Made by a program: the position numbers and the translations under genes. A model generated the notes under the pieces. It ran no database searches. It had not been told where the DNA came from and was given only the letters and a program-made list of their open reading frames with translations. Positions 43,520 to 53,479 of a stretch of DNA of 64,000 nucleotides are shown here, piece after piece; within the stretch, counting starts at the first letter, position 1, and each line of letters starts with the position of its first letter. Location of the stretch: positions 1-64,000 of the forward strand of contig WPDH01000102.1 of NCBI GenBank assembly GCA_019137255.1, given 5' to 3'. This stretch comes from Corinectria fuckeliana (lineage: Eukaryota; Ascomycota; Sordariomycetes; Hypocreales; Nectriaceae).

Positions 43520-44880
43520 TTCTTTTTTTCAGCGGGGTTTTTTTTTAATATAGAGTAGAACCGTCTGCCGTGGAGAGAGAAAGCCAAGGACTCAGAGACC
43601 AAGAAAATACGCCTAGGAAAGAAGAGGTGCCGGAAAGGCTTGTTGTGAGAAATCATGTTCCGGAGTCTAAAGTCAAGATGTGATACGGTTGAGGGTGGTT
43701 GAGATAGCTTATCGATAGAGAACCAGAGTGGTCGTGGTGTGGTGGGGTAGTCTATCTATTTCCTTATCGTTGATAGAAAAGTCTGGGGAAAGCATTCTGG
43801 TCCTGCTCTTATTTCCAGGTGCTAACCTAGATGGAGAGGGGGGATTGATTATGAAATAGACTTAGGATTGTTTGTTAATCGCTTGATGAGACGCAGATTT
43901 CTACGAGTACTCCGCGTTTTCGAGTGTTTCTACAGCTTATCCTGACTCAGTTCGAACGGCCGTCTCAACTGTAGCGACCACCTCTTGATGGTGACCGCTG
44001 TGAATACATGGTGGGGACAAGGTGGGATAGTCGGGTTTGGCAATGAACAAATCCCCATTCCGTCCCGTCCACACCGCCTCTGGTGGCCTTGTCGGTGCGA
44101 CACCACCCCGGGCCAATTCTCGTCCGTATTGCCAACCGCGGGAGCATTCGTGGAGTACAAGAAAGCTTCACGTTGACACAAGCATGGACACGACAGGTAC
44201 AGGAATGCGGCCGTCCCACCATGTCTCGCGTGTTGAGTATTGCCGTCTCCCCCGTCTGCCTGGAACCCGTCTCAGCCTTCCCGCCTTCGCCTCCGCTCAC
44301 CACGCCCGTCCTCGGGAAGGGGAGGTCTTTGGAGCTCGGGCCCAGCTCTTCGTCTTTGGTCAAGACTCGAGATGAAGTCACTGGTTTACTAAAGGTCCTC
44401 GTTGGAGGCCCTCCGTGTAGGTCCCCGGTTGGTAACTGCTCGTCTCGGTCGAGTACGTATCTGTCTCTTCTACATCTTACTGCGTTTGCTCAAGAGGGAT
44501 TCGGCTCGGTTGGTGATTGCGTAGCTTGCTTGCATCCCATATCTTGGTTGAGAGACTGTTCCTTTTAAGTGATGCTGCCGTTGTTCATAACATCCGTTTT
44601 GTGTGTGTGTGTGTATGTGTGTTTGTGTGTGTGTTTGTGTGTGTCTGTAGTCTAAGTGTATGTGTATATGTGTGTGAGTTGAGCGGACTGTACTACGTAC
44701 ATCTACTAGAACTACAACTACAGCTACAACCTCCTGAGTACAAAGTACGAGCACTTAAATCTCACAACCAGCTCACCAGCCTAGCAGTTCTCAACATCAG
44801 AGTCGACACTGCAGCACAGGATCCATTCAAACCAACCGCAACAAGCCCAACACTCCTGAAAAGCAGACGAGAAAGCCGCC
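43520..44880. promoter_or_regulatory. Divergent intergenic region with a TG microsatellite
   Basis: 1.36 kb between the amidohydrolase and phosphatase ATGs, containing a (TG)n-rich microsatellite at 44600-44647. Open frames on both strands look random. The last 200 bp before 44881 are AC-rich, as in fungal leaders. Confidence 0.5.
44600..44647 (+). repeat. Imperfect TG dinucleotide microsatellite
   Basis: A run of TG units broken by TA and TT substitutions, on the plus strand upstream of the phosphatase gene. Confidence 0.9.
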
Positions 44881-45404
44881 ATGCCTCTTTCTCGCTCCGA
44901 GCTCGAAGCCCTCGCCGCTACGCACGTCAGCAAGCCCCTCCCGGCCGACGCGCTCAAACTCGCCCTCTCCGGCCGGCCCTTCATCCCCTCGCGCTCCCTC
45001 GTCAACATCCGCGACCTCGGCGCCGTCCCCGGCAGCGCGCTGTCCCCCGGCCGCTTCTACCGCTCCGCCGCCCTCGACGGCGCCGCGGCCGACCCCGACG
45101 CCCTCGCCTGGCTCGCCGCCCACGTCGGGCGCGTCTTCGACCTGCGCAAGGCCGACGAGCGCGCCGGCAACCCCAGCCCCGCCGTGCCGGGCGTCGAGAA
45201 CGTCTGGCGCGAGCAGGACGGCGACCACCCGCCGCCCGCGCTCGACGACTTCGCCGGCGGCGCGGGGAGGGACGCGTGGAGGCGCCAGTATTTAATGGCT
45301 GCGCGGGCGTACAAGCCCACGGTGCGCGCGGTGCTGGAGCATGTGCGGGATCGGCCAGCCGAGCCGTTTCTCTTCCACTGCACTGGTAAGTAGCAATCCA
45401 ACTC

Positions 45405-45448
<44 letters not shown>

Positions 45449-45851
45449 NNCAATCCAACCCCCCCCCCCCCCCCCCCGGGTAACCCCTCGAGCTCGTACT
45501 CATGAGGATTTCTCGCTTGTAGCAGGCCGAGACCGCACGGGCGTCGTCGCCGGTCTCCTGCAGAGCCTCGCCGGCACGTCCCCCGACGACGTCCTCTTCG
45601 ACTACATGCTATCGCGCATCGGCACCGAGGTTGCGCGCGAGAAGCTGACCGCCTTCGCCATGTCCACCGTGGGCATCACGGACCTGGAGACGCCGGGCTT
45701 TTGGAACATGGTCAACCTGACGCCGTCGTACTGGAACGCCTTCGTCGAGGGTCTTCAGGAGGAGTATGGCGGCTGGGAGGGCTATGTCACCAAGGGCCTG
45801 GAGTTTTCCGAGGCGGATCTGGAGACGATCAAGAATAACTTGAGGGAATAA
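44881..45851 (+). CDS. Tyrosine/serine protein phosphatase (Tyr_phosphatase_3 family)
   Basis: Exons 44881-45385 and 45523-45851, 277 aa. The CX5R active site is H166-C167-T-A-G-R-D-R173-T-G (HCTAGRDRTG), with the intron falling inside it after the first base of the Ala codon. Acceptor 45522 (TTGTAG) is needed, because the next AG three bases on would delete a residue of the loop. N-terminal features match the family (LVNIRDLGAVPGSALSPGRF YRSAAL). The family includes bacterial LipA/IphP-like phosphatases active on phosphotyrosine or phosphoinositides; the substrate is unknown. The first exon is very GC-rich. The intron contains a poly-C tract with a sequencing gap, so its true length is uncertain, but the coding exons are unaffected. 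Confidence 0.93.
45406..45477. repeat. Poly-C tract with a 2-N gap inside the phosphatase intron
   Basis: C runs at 45406-45448 and 45459-45477 flank NN (45449-45450) and the 8 bases CAATCCAA. The same CAATCCAAC occurs left of the first C run (45394-45402), immediately before the tract. The right contig therefore seems to restart in sequence already present on the left. Confidence 0.9.
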
Positions 45852-46610
45852 CTCAGGTACATCTTTGAGCTTATTATTTTAGGGCCTTGCTGCACTCAAA
45901 ATGATGGAGCCATGCTAAAGATAGTAATGAGAGAATGCATGGCCTGTGACGTCGCAGCCATTCTATTTCACCAATCCATCCATCTATCCACCCACCCAAC
46001 GTCCCATTCCATCGTCAGAGGCCAACCCCATGTACCTGCCTACTGCACTTCCCCCAAGTTCCCAGTTCCTACGTACTACATACATACATAGTACTAAGTA
46101 TTCCTAGCCCTCCATGACATCATACCCTATCCAGGACCCTGCATGCGTAGTACATCCCGCTTTTATCCGCCAATCGACGGCCCGTGCCCTCCACGCCGGT
46201 GACGTTTTCCACGCTCCACGGACCACCCACCCGCGAGGCAGGTTTTCTGGCCGTCTCGCGCCAGCGTTTTGAGATTCCCAGTTGCCAGCGTCTAGGATCG
46301 ACAGTGCAGCGAACCCGTGAGCCAAAGGCCTCTTTGCCCATGCCATCATCGCGATGCGGGCGGCGTCATGGACGATGAACCTGGCTGCCATTGATTTGAT
46401 AGCCTGTTCGCTCGACATATATATACTCGTGTGTCTGATCCGTTCATGTCGACATTCTATCATCTCAAGCAGCCACAGCAACCAGCTTTCAACCACAAAA
46501 CAATTTCACCTTAACAACCACATCATACCTCCTCATCACGCACTTTGACACAAACCCTCAACCCCAACCCTCAACCCCAACCCTCAACCCCAACCCTCAT
46601 CAACTCCAAC
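45852..46610. promoter_or_regulatory. Promoter and AC-rich leader of the small basic protein
   Basis: This contains the 3' end of the phosphatase gene, TACATAGTAC-like motifs near 46080-46095, a TATATATA box at about 46418-46425 (some 190 nt before the ATG), and a C/A-rich leader with a 13-bp tandem repeat. The TATA box together with an AC-rich leader suggests a strong or inducible promoter (inference). Confidence 0.5.
46553..46598 (+). repeat. 13-bp tandem repeat (AACCCTCAACCCC)3.5
   Basis: Three full units plus seven bases, ending 12 nt before the ATG at 46611. It resembles telomeric DNA superficially, but the unit is not CCCTAA, and it lies in a leader. Confidence 0.9.
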
Positions 46611-47020
46611 ATGCCTGTTACACGCACTCACCCCCAGACCACCCGTGCCACCCGGGCTCCCCGCAAGTCCATGTTCGGCCGTCGCCGCGCTGCCCCCCGC
46701 AACCACCAACAGGCCGTCACCACAACCACAACCACAACCACCACGCGCCGTCGCGGCTTCTTCGGTAACAAGAAGCCCCAGACTTCTCGCGATACCGTTG
46801 TGCAGCAGCACCGCAAGCCTACCATGAAGGATAAGGTCAGCGGCGCCCTGCTCAAGCTCAAGGGCAGCCTCACCCACCGCCCAGCTGTCAAGGTACGTGA
46901 CCTGCAAACTACTGCAACTCTCTCCAAATTACTTCCAGAAACTAACTCTACAAGCAGGCCGCTGGCACCCGCCGCATGCATGGCACTGATGGACGTGGCA
47001 CCCGCCGCACCGTCGTATAA
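46611..47020 (+). CDS. Small basic conserved fungal protein
   Basis: Exons 46611-46892 and 46958-47020, 114 aa. The intron is phase 0 (GTCAAG|GTACGT...AAGCAG|GCC). The protein is Arg/Thr-rich, with a run of nine threonines encoded by an ACAACC repeat (about 37-45), then a conserved-looking block MKDKVSGALLKLKGSLTHRP and a tail AAGTRRMHGTDGRGTRRTVV. I recall similar small proteins in other Sordariomycetes, but the family has no function I can name. The KDKVSG...KLKG core is reminiscent of CsbD-like stress proteins, which is weak evidence. The strong promoter elements and AC-rich leader would fit an abundant or stress-induced transcript (inference). Confidence 0.75.
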
Positions 47021-47462
47021 ATATCGCCCACCATCAAGCCCAGGAAAAGAGAAACTGCTTTATGATCAAACAATAGAGATACCCCAGGGATATAAAGGAC
47101 AGACTCCAATGTATTATACTTGTGTTATCACCAGCGTTGGATACGGACAATGAAATTTTATTATCTTGCTTAATAAAGCAGAATCATCCTTCAATCGTGC
47201 ATCGCCGGCAACGACCAACTATTATACTCTTGCAAACCAATGCAGGAGATTGAAACCGCAAGTCACCCATGTCGACAAGCATGCAGCCCTAAGTCGCAGA
47301 ATCCCCCTAGGATGATCTCCCCTTCAATAGTCTTAGTCAGGGTTATCCACATAACTCGCAAAAACTTCAGTACCTGCCTCAAAGGCCTCGGTTCATCTTC
47401 CTCGATCAACGTATCTACCCCAGCCTGTCTTCTTTCTTGTCTCCGAATATAACCACCATCGA
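47021..47462. other. Convergent intergenic spacer
   Basis: 442 bp between two convergent genes, with a candidate poly(A) signal AATAAA at 47172-47177 for the left gene. No other feature is seen. Confidence 0.5.
47172..47177 (+). terminator. Candidate poly(A) signal AATAAA of the small basic protein gene
   Basis: AATAAA 152 nt after the stop codon at 47020 in AT-rich DNA. Assigned by position only. Confidence 0.4.
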
Positions 47463-49469
47463 CTAATGGAGTTCGTCCACGTCGTACCCATCAATCCCCG
47501 CTGGGCGATAGGGAGGAGCGAGGCGGATCTCGCCATGAAGTTTGCGCACATTGTCGACTGGGCGTGGGATCCGGGACAAAGAAAACGCCGGTGACAATGA
47601 TAACGGGCGGTGGTGTCCTCTTCGAGCAGATGGACTGACCTGGTCACCGATGTTCGATGTAGACAAGCGATTGGAAACCAATCGATTCTTGTCTCGCGGG
47701 CTTCGAGCTGGCGATGTGCTCGAAAGGAAGCTGGATGCGAGTTCATCTATTTCGTTTGCGTTGACCCCCGAAATCTTAAGATGTGTGTATTTGCGGAACG
47801 CCATCTCCAGATCCTCGAGGGCTTCTTTGCTGGGAGATGGGTGCTTCTTTACCCCATTTGACGAGTTCTCATTGACGTCCGAGGTCATCTCGACCAAGTC
47901 TTGGCGTGTTCGTGCAACGGGGTCCACGATCTTTCTTTCGCTCGCTTTTATGGCGATCAACTCTAACGGTCGGGCCCGCATCAACCCTTCTCGCCCAAAC
48001 CCAAGTGAGACACCGCCCATCAGCGAATCCGCCAGTAAATGCGCCGACATCAAGCAGTTCATCGTAGGGCTTTCATCAAGGCAAGACGTCGAGACTTTCT
48101 CAATTCGAGTCCGAGGGGTTGATGATCCAACGGGCGGGGTACTCAAGATCCTATCTTCGATGTCGTTGTCGAATCCTTTCTCAGACTCAAAGGGGTTGCG
48201 TGGCACCGGCGGAATGGTATCGCTGTCGTTGTCCGCCTCCATTTTCAGTCGGCTTTCAAATGTCGTCGGGGTGCGAGCCCCTCCATACTCGGCAAAAGGA
48301 TCGTCCAAAGATTTGCCATTCCGAAGCGACTTGCCATCATCCGCAACCGGCTTCCGAGCAACCTGGCCGCCGACGATCCGCTGCACTTTCTTCTTATTGA
48401 GGTTGTCACCTTCATTGAGACGAATCTCAATAGTGCTGATCGGGGACATGGCGGCAGGAGAAGGCAGAGGTGTCTTGGCGAGCTCATCGGCCCCCTCGTG
48501 GTGGTTTTGGGCTGCCGCTCTGCCCCGACCTCTTGCGTTTTCAAGGGAGTTCTTTGATTGCAAACGATCCCACGCGTGAGAGACTTTGGCAAACATTCTT
48601 GACGAAACCATTCGCGTAAGCTTGGATGCGGATGAGTTTGCCGCCTGGGGGGTCGTAGGCTTCAAAGCATCGGTGGCAGCTAGCATGGCGTGAAGCTTTT
48701 GGTTAATTTCGTCAGGCTCGGCAGGTTCAGAAGCGGTAGCTGGGTCGCCAAAGCCTGCTGCTCTTTGATATCTCACGTTTCCATCGACATACCCGAGCGG
48801 AACAGAAGTTGACTCCTTGAGATCAGCCGTAGGATGGGACTTGAGCGGGTCAAGGCACAGCGTTTTGGACTGTGGGAGAGGTCGTTGCAAGCCAGACTCC
48901 TTGCGTTTCTGGTTGGAGTCTGCCCGCGATCGAGTGCTGGCGTTTTGTCTCAACGTCCTTGCCGAGCTCTTTGGGGAGTTCTTTTCAACCCGAGTCGTTC
49001 GGATCCGAGTGTCGGGAGACGTGGTGGCCTTGTCGAGTCGAGGTGAGGTTCTTCGTGGTGAGGCTGTCGGGCGAGCTTTGGACTCCAAGGTAATCTTGGA
49101 GGGTTTCCTTGGCAGCGTGGGTTTATCCTCATGAAGTTCTTCTCGCGGGATTGTATTTGCATCCTGGTCTTGCAGAGTCAAAGTTGAATCGTCTAAAAGA
49201 CGGCTAGCCATCTCTTCGATGCTGTTTGCGTGACGGCTGTTCTTCCTTTGGGCTATTCGTCTTAATCCCTCGCCAGAAACCGAGGCTGAAATGGTGAGAG
49301 ACTCTGTGCGAGTCAGTATACTCCCTTCTAAGTAGTAAGGCTTGGTGTTACCTTGTTTCTTGTTGTTCGGAGCATCGAGTGATTCCACCATTTGCTTCTG
49401 GCGGCGACGGGAGCCTAGCGATCTAAGCAAGCTCCTCTTCTTCCCATAAGTAACCGTAGTCGATGCCAT
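47463..49469 (-). CDS. Large disordered hypothetical protein
   Basis: 668 aa as one exon from the ATG at 49469 (MASTTVTYGKKRSLLRSLGS); the frame is open nine bases further but without an ATG. It is Ser/Pro/Arg/Lys-rich throughout, with no transmembrane segment. Slightly ordered blocks are EINQKLHAMLAATDALKP (about 250), SRMFAKVSHAWDRLQSKNSL (about 290), DDPFAEYGGARTPTTFESRL (about 390) and a C-terminal RLAPPYRPAGIDGYDVDEL. The overall look matches the large disordered Pezizomycotina proteins of unknown function that often act as scaffolds or septal/cytoskeletal factors, which is only an analogy. A 48-nt stretch (49304-49351) has all the marks of an in-frame intron (GTAACA donor, ACTGAC branch, CACAG acceptor); removing it would shorten the protein by 16 residues. 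Confidence 0.8.
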   Translation of the reverse strand: MASTTVTYGKKRSLLRSLGSRRRQKQMVESLDAPNNKKQGNTKPYYLEGSILTRTESLTISASVSGEGLRRIAQRKNSRHANSIEEMASRLLDDSTLTLQDQDANTIPREELHEDKPTLPRKPSKITLESKARPTASPRRTSPRLDKATTSPDTRIRTTRVEKNSPKSSARTLRQNASTRSRADSNQKRKESGLQRPLPQSKTLCLDPLKSHPTADLKESTSVPLGYVDGNVRYQRAAGFGDPATASEPAEPDEINQKLHAMLAATDALKPTTPQAANSSASKLTRMVSSRMFAKVSHAWDRLQSKNSLENARGRGRAAAQNHHEGADELAKTPLPSPAAMSPISTIEIRLNEGDNLNKKKVQRIVGGQVARKPVADDGKSLRNGKSLDDPFAEYGGARTPTTFESRLKMEADNDSDTIPPVPRNPFESEKGFDNDIEDRILSTPPVGSSTPRTRIEKVSTSCLDESPTMNCLMSAHLLADSLMGGVSLGFGREGLMRARPLELIAIKASERKIVDPVARTRQDLVEMTSDVNENSSNGVKKHPSPSKEALEDLEMAFRKYTHLKISGVNANEIDELASSFLSSTSPARSPRDKNRLVSNRLSTSNIGDQVSPSARRGHHRPLSLSPAFSLSRIPRPVDNVRKLHGEIRLAPPYRPAGIDGYDVDELH

Positions 49470-50326
49470 CTTTGGCACCGCGGTGATTGTAAAACGAGTG
49501 ACAGAAAAAAACGAGTGACAAAACGAGTGGAAAAAATCAGTGGCAAAATGAGTGGACGGGAAGAAGTTGGTCGGGGAAAGTATTCCTTGTCGGCGGCAGG
49601 AGAAGTAGCCTCGGGCGGGCTCAGTATACGCAGTGAATCAGGCTGGCGAGCAAATCTTACCGTGAAGGAAGATGCCCGTCACGAACGACCACCAGGGTCA
49701 TATAGGCGGCTGTGGACAAAAGGAAAGAGCTTCTCTGCTTGCAGATTCATCAGTGAAGATCCAGCTCCCAGCGGAGGGAGAAATCGGCGTATTTGAACGG
49801 ATTGCGGCGAGGTGAAATAGAAGTGACTCAGGAAAGGTGGCGTCAAAAATGGTGAATTGATGAGAAAAGCAGGAGCTTACAATGGCTGACGAGATTTCCT
49901 AAAGAAGGCAGCTATTGGTGTCGGGTGCGATGTCGGAGGAAGTGACGGCTGCTCACAGGTGGCCAACGGAAGGAGCAGAGTGCCAACTCACAAGATTGGC
50001 TGGCTCTGGCTCCTGAGCCCTCCGAGATGCGCAGACTCAAAAATCCACTTGAGGTGATCGTGAATGGAAGAATGTGCCTCAATAGACGGAGTCCGCGAGG
50101 ACCGTGATTCTCACAATGGCGAGCCTTGAGAAATCGTCTTACTCTGACAACAGATGAGAGGCGCACTAGATCGACAATAAGCAACCGAGAGGACCGTGAA
50201 TAAGGAGCACAGTAAATAAATATGCTGTTTTGACTCCTGCGACCTACCCGGTTTGGCAGCTAGCTGTCAAAGACAATGGGATACAAAGGAACGGATTCCC
50301 GTAGACCGCCCATGACGCCTTACATA
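49470..50326. other. Intergenic region upstream of the 668-aa protein gene
   Basis: 857 bp. It serves as promoter for the minus-strand gene at 49469 and holds the 3' end of the two-exon gene. No further coding sequence is supported. Confidence 0.45.
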
Positions 50327-51013
50327 TCAGGAGAATGTTGCGTGAAGCAGACGCTGCTGTCGTCCCACCTCAGATTCTGCCTCCGCCCAATGTTGTAGCA
50401 ACTGTATTTCGTTGCGCAGCTGCGTAAACATTGACTGGAAAGTGCCGCTCCTTGTCGCACTGCTGGTCATGTTTGAGATGCGGTCACTTCTCTTGGGGTC
50501 TCGGTCGGCTGTCTCTTGTGTTGCATGCATTCTCTCAAGCCACGAAGCCTTCGGCACCTGAACCACCGAGTCAAATCTGTTAGATAGAGACATTTGGCTG
50601 GGCTTCAAGACCTGCATGGTGATTGCAATGCTTCGGATGCTTCCGGCTGTCGATACCTCGAGTGGGTGGTTCGATGGAGACATCATTACCCAATCGTCCT
50701 CAGCCTCACATTTAACACCGAGAAATGAGCTTAGCCACGGTAAGCTATGCGAGTACAAACCGCCTCCCCCTTGGCAGCGGTTACCTATCTGAGTGGCCGT
50801 CGAGTATTTAGCCTGCGGCTGCTACTATATAACAAGATTTTGTTAGGAAGCAAAGCGTACTAGAAAAGGGGCCGTACGATGGAGAGAGAGGCAGTTTACT
50901 TGATTGTTGAAATAATCGTTTCGCAATTCAGAACATAATCGACAACGTATCCGAGGCCCGCAGGATGGGCTTGCCTCCCGAGACTCCTCGTCTGTCCCAG
51001 TCACAGCAGTCAT
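50327..51013 (-). CDS. Hypothetical two-exon protein
   Basis: Exon 1 is 51013-50900 (38 codons, beginning MTAVTGTDEESREASPSCGP and containing CGPRIRCRLCSELRNDYFNN) and exon 2 is 50818-50327, giving about 201 aa. The 81-nt intron is phase 0, with a GTAAAC donor, a CTAAC branch site and a tandem acceptor TATATAG-TAG-CAG. The CAG is used in this model; the first TAG would put an in-frame stop right after the join. Exon 2 stays open well beyond its first ATG, with plausible protein sequence (AKYSTATQIGNRCQGGGGLY) and a helical C-terminus (MFTQLRNEIQLLQHWAEAES). Cys residues cluster in exon 1 (CX2C-like CRLC). I recognise no family. The sharp splice signals joining two open frames are the main evidence. 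Confidence 0.5.
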
Positions 51014-51769
51014 GCTACACACTCATTTCGGCGAAAAGCTGCTTTTAGGAGCATTGAGATAATCGGCAAGCAAGCCTGGCTTGAGACTATCGAGGCCACC
51101 GACTGATTGCCTTGGCATTGTCGATGGTGGCAAGACAACAATTCGATCTTTTGACATACTCCCCTCCTCGAAGTGAACGTTTTGTTGAGAGTAAAACAGT
51201 CAACAAAACATCACGGGCCTCTCACTTTGAATCAATGTCTCGTCTTTGTGTGCCCAAAAGCCGCCCATTTCGAATTCGTGCATCGTGAGTAGACATTCAC
51301 GGCTCCTTGAACGTCGTCGCTCTAACAGGCACGTGATGTTGCACATGGGTGCAGCATCGAAAGATACATGTGGCGCAGCAAGTTTAAGCCCCGCAATCCC
51401 GGAAGCCGGTCCCTCTGTGGCGCGATTTGGCATCATGATCTCTCCAAAAATTTCCCTTTCTTGAAGTCATCGCGCAAGGAGCACGTTTCCCGAACGACAA
51501 GCGAGATAACTTTGCTGTTAACTGGATTTGTGGTCATATTCTTCTTGCCGCTGTCGTTGCCTCATTTCCCACTCGCGAGCCCCCGAGGCTGACGCGATAT
51601 CCGAGCACTCCGGTAACCTCTCCGCCCCATCGATAATCGAAGACCGTTTCGAACTGCCAGAACTCGCGAGGCGGTTCACTCGAGACCGAGAACACCTACG
51701 AGAACATCTTGAGAATAAGATTGCGCCGGTGTAGACATATAGACTCTCGTCTGGTCGCTACGAGCATCA
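51014..51769. promoter_or_regulatory. Divergent intergenic region upstream of the FAM210-like gene
   Basis: 756 bp between the head-to-head ATGs at 51013 (-) and 51770 (+). Short open frames here show no family resemblance. No TATA box is evident. Confidence 0.45.
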
Positions 51770-52677
51770 ATGTCGCCAAGAGTCATGTTGCGACAATCCG
51801 TCCGAGGTGCGGGGCTTCCTCTAAAGGCATTCGGCCAGCCGACGCAGCAGGCAGCGTGGAATGGTGCCTGGAGGAGGCTCTTCATCTCTCAGGCCAAAAG
51901 CCGAGCTTCCTCTGAGTTTTGGCGGTGGAAAACAGCTCCGTGGCAAGGCCTGCTGGCGAAGCTGCGACCAAAGACCTTCACCACACCCGGTTCGCTTCAA
52001 GGTGTATTGAGGCGCGGGTTCCGGTTTTCAGCCCGGCGGAAGACAGCCAAGGGACCGAACACCAACGCGGCTGCTGAAGCGACGGGAATAAAGGCTCGAC
52101 TCAAGAAGCTCATCAAGGACTATGGATGGGTCACGCTAGGCGTCTACATCGGCTTGACGATTCTGGACTTCCCCTTCTGCTTCTTGTTCGTCAGGGCCGT
52201 TGGCACCGAGGCGATTGGTGAGTTGACTCGGACACCTCAGCCGTGACTCCATGACGGCTAACTTATGTTGGGATGTCAGGCAAGGTTGAGCACTCCATCA
52301 CATCCACCGCCAAAGAGATAATTCCCGAGTCTGTGAAGGAGACCTGGAACCGAATCTGGCTGAGTTTCAAGAAGGCCGAGACCAGCACGCTCGGCGATGG
52401 TGACTTCAGCGACAAGATGGAGATGGCCACCTGGGGTGTCGAGGAGGCGGAGAAGGCGAACCATAATGCTGCTAGTATGTTATCTCCTTACATTGCCCAA
52501 TGGAGTGCGGCTTTCAAGGCTAACACACTCACAGGCCTCGCGACTCAGCTGGCATTCGCATATGCTATTCACAAGAGCTTCATCTTCATCCGAGTGCCCT
52601 TAACTGCCTGGCTCACCCCAAAAGTTGCCAAATATCTCCAATCGTGGGGTTGGAAAGTCGGCAAGAGGGTGAAATAA
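51770..52677 (+). CDS. FAM210/DUF1279-domain mitochondrial membrane protein
   Basis: Exons 51770-52217, 52280-52474 and 52535-52677, 261 aa; both introns split Gly/Ser codons cleanly. The Arg-rich N-terminus (MSPRVMLRQSVRGAGLPLKA) looks like a mitochondrial presequence. The DUF1279 domain starts at about 108 with LKKLIKDYGWVTLGVYIGLT, includes a first membrane helix (about 119-137) and ends with a second helical region (LATQLAFAYAIHKSFIFIRV) in which the family's fungal members are usually well conserved. Relatives are human FAM210A/B and yeast Nat2, mitochondrial membrane proteins linked to mitochondrial translation or respiratory-chain function. The precise role in fungi is not established. 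Confidence 0.92.
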
Positions 52678-53479
52678 GGAACACCAGAACTGCGCCAACT
52701 GATCACTTTCGACCAGAGGTTGACATAGTACCCTCCACAACTATCCGACAATCATCCGGACTCACGCACTCACAACCAATTCCGCTTAGACCTGCTGTAT
52801 CAGTATAGAATTGTACCATCACAAGACGCCTAGACTTCGTCGTTCTGTATTAGTTGTTCTGTAATAGTTTTGTTTCAATAAATGCCCGAGTAATGACCAT
52901 CTGTTGCCGTTTGCATAGAGTACTGGTACCTTTGCATCTACTTAGAACATACATTATAACTCATAACTATCCTGTGTTAGGAAGAGGATGAGTAGCACAT
53001 CTTGATTTTGGCGAGTAAGAGATCACACTTCATAGTCGTAACGTCACAATTTCAACTCCTCTTAGTGAGACAGCAGTCGACTGCCCAGAGCCTCACCGTA
53101 GTCGCAAGTGCGCTTTTTTGTTGTTCAATCTTGGTCATTCCGGCATTATGTACATGTGCCCATGCACCACATCATAACCAGGCACCCGAACCCATCTCCC
53201 CTCGGGCCCGAAAACATTTTTAAAGGGACCATCCTGTGAGGAAGTCGACTCCTATTACGATGCCCGATCAAAACCGAACACCGCGCTCATCTCATTCAAG
53301 GTACCTAGCCGGGACGACCCCCTGCACAGAAAGCGGGAGAGCGGCCCGGGCCACGTAGTCACGACAGCATGCAAGAAGCAAAGCAAAAGGACTACCAACT
53401 TGCAGATACCAGCCGTGACCAAACAAAAGCCGCCTGTAGGAGTACAGGCGTGGGGAAGGGGGAGTAGAGGCAGGGCAGC
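52678..53479. other. Convergent intergenic region
   Basis: 802 bp between the FAM210-like gene and eIF2-beta. It contains a candidate poly(A) signal at 52877-52882 and AT-rich DNA around 52900-53000. No gene is seen. Confidence 0.5.
52877..52882 (+). terminator. Candidate poly(A) signal AATAAA of the FAM210-like gene
   Basis: AATAAA 200 nt after the stop at 52677, in a T-rich context. Assigned by position only. Confidence 0.4.

Noticed and set aside
39438..45851. Acyltransferase, amidohydrolase and phosphatase as a possible biosynthetic cluster
   Set aside because: No backbone synthase, oxidoreductase set, transporter or regulator lies among them, and spacers and orientations are ordinary.
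46553..46598. Telomere-like CCCTCAACCCC repeat
   Set aside because: The unit is 13 bp and not CCCTAA, it has only 3.5 copies, and it sits in a gene leader.
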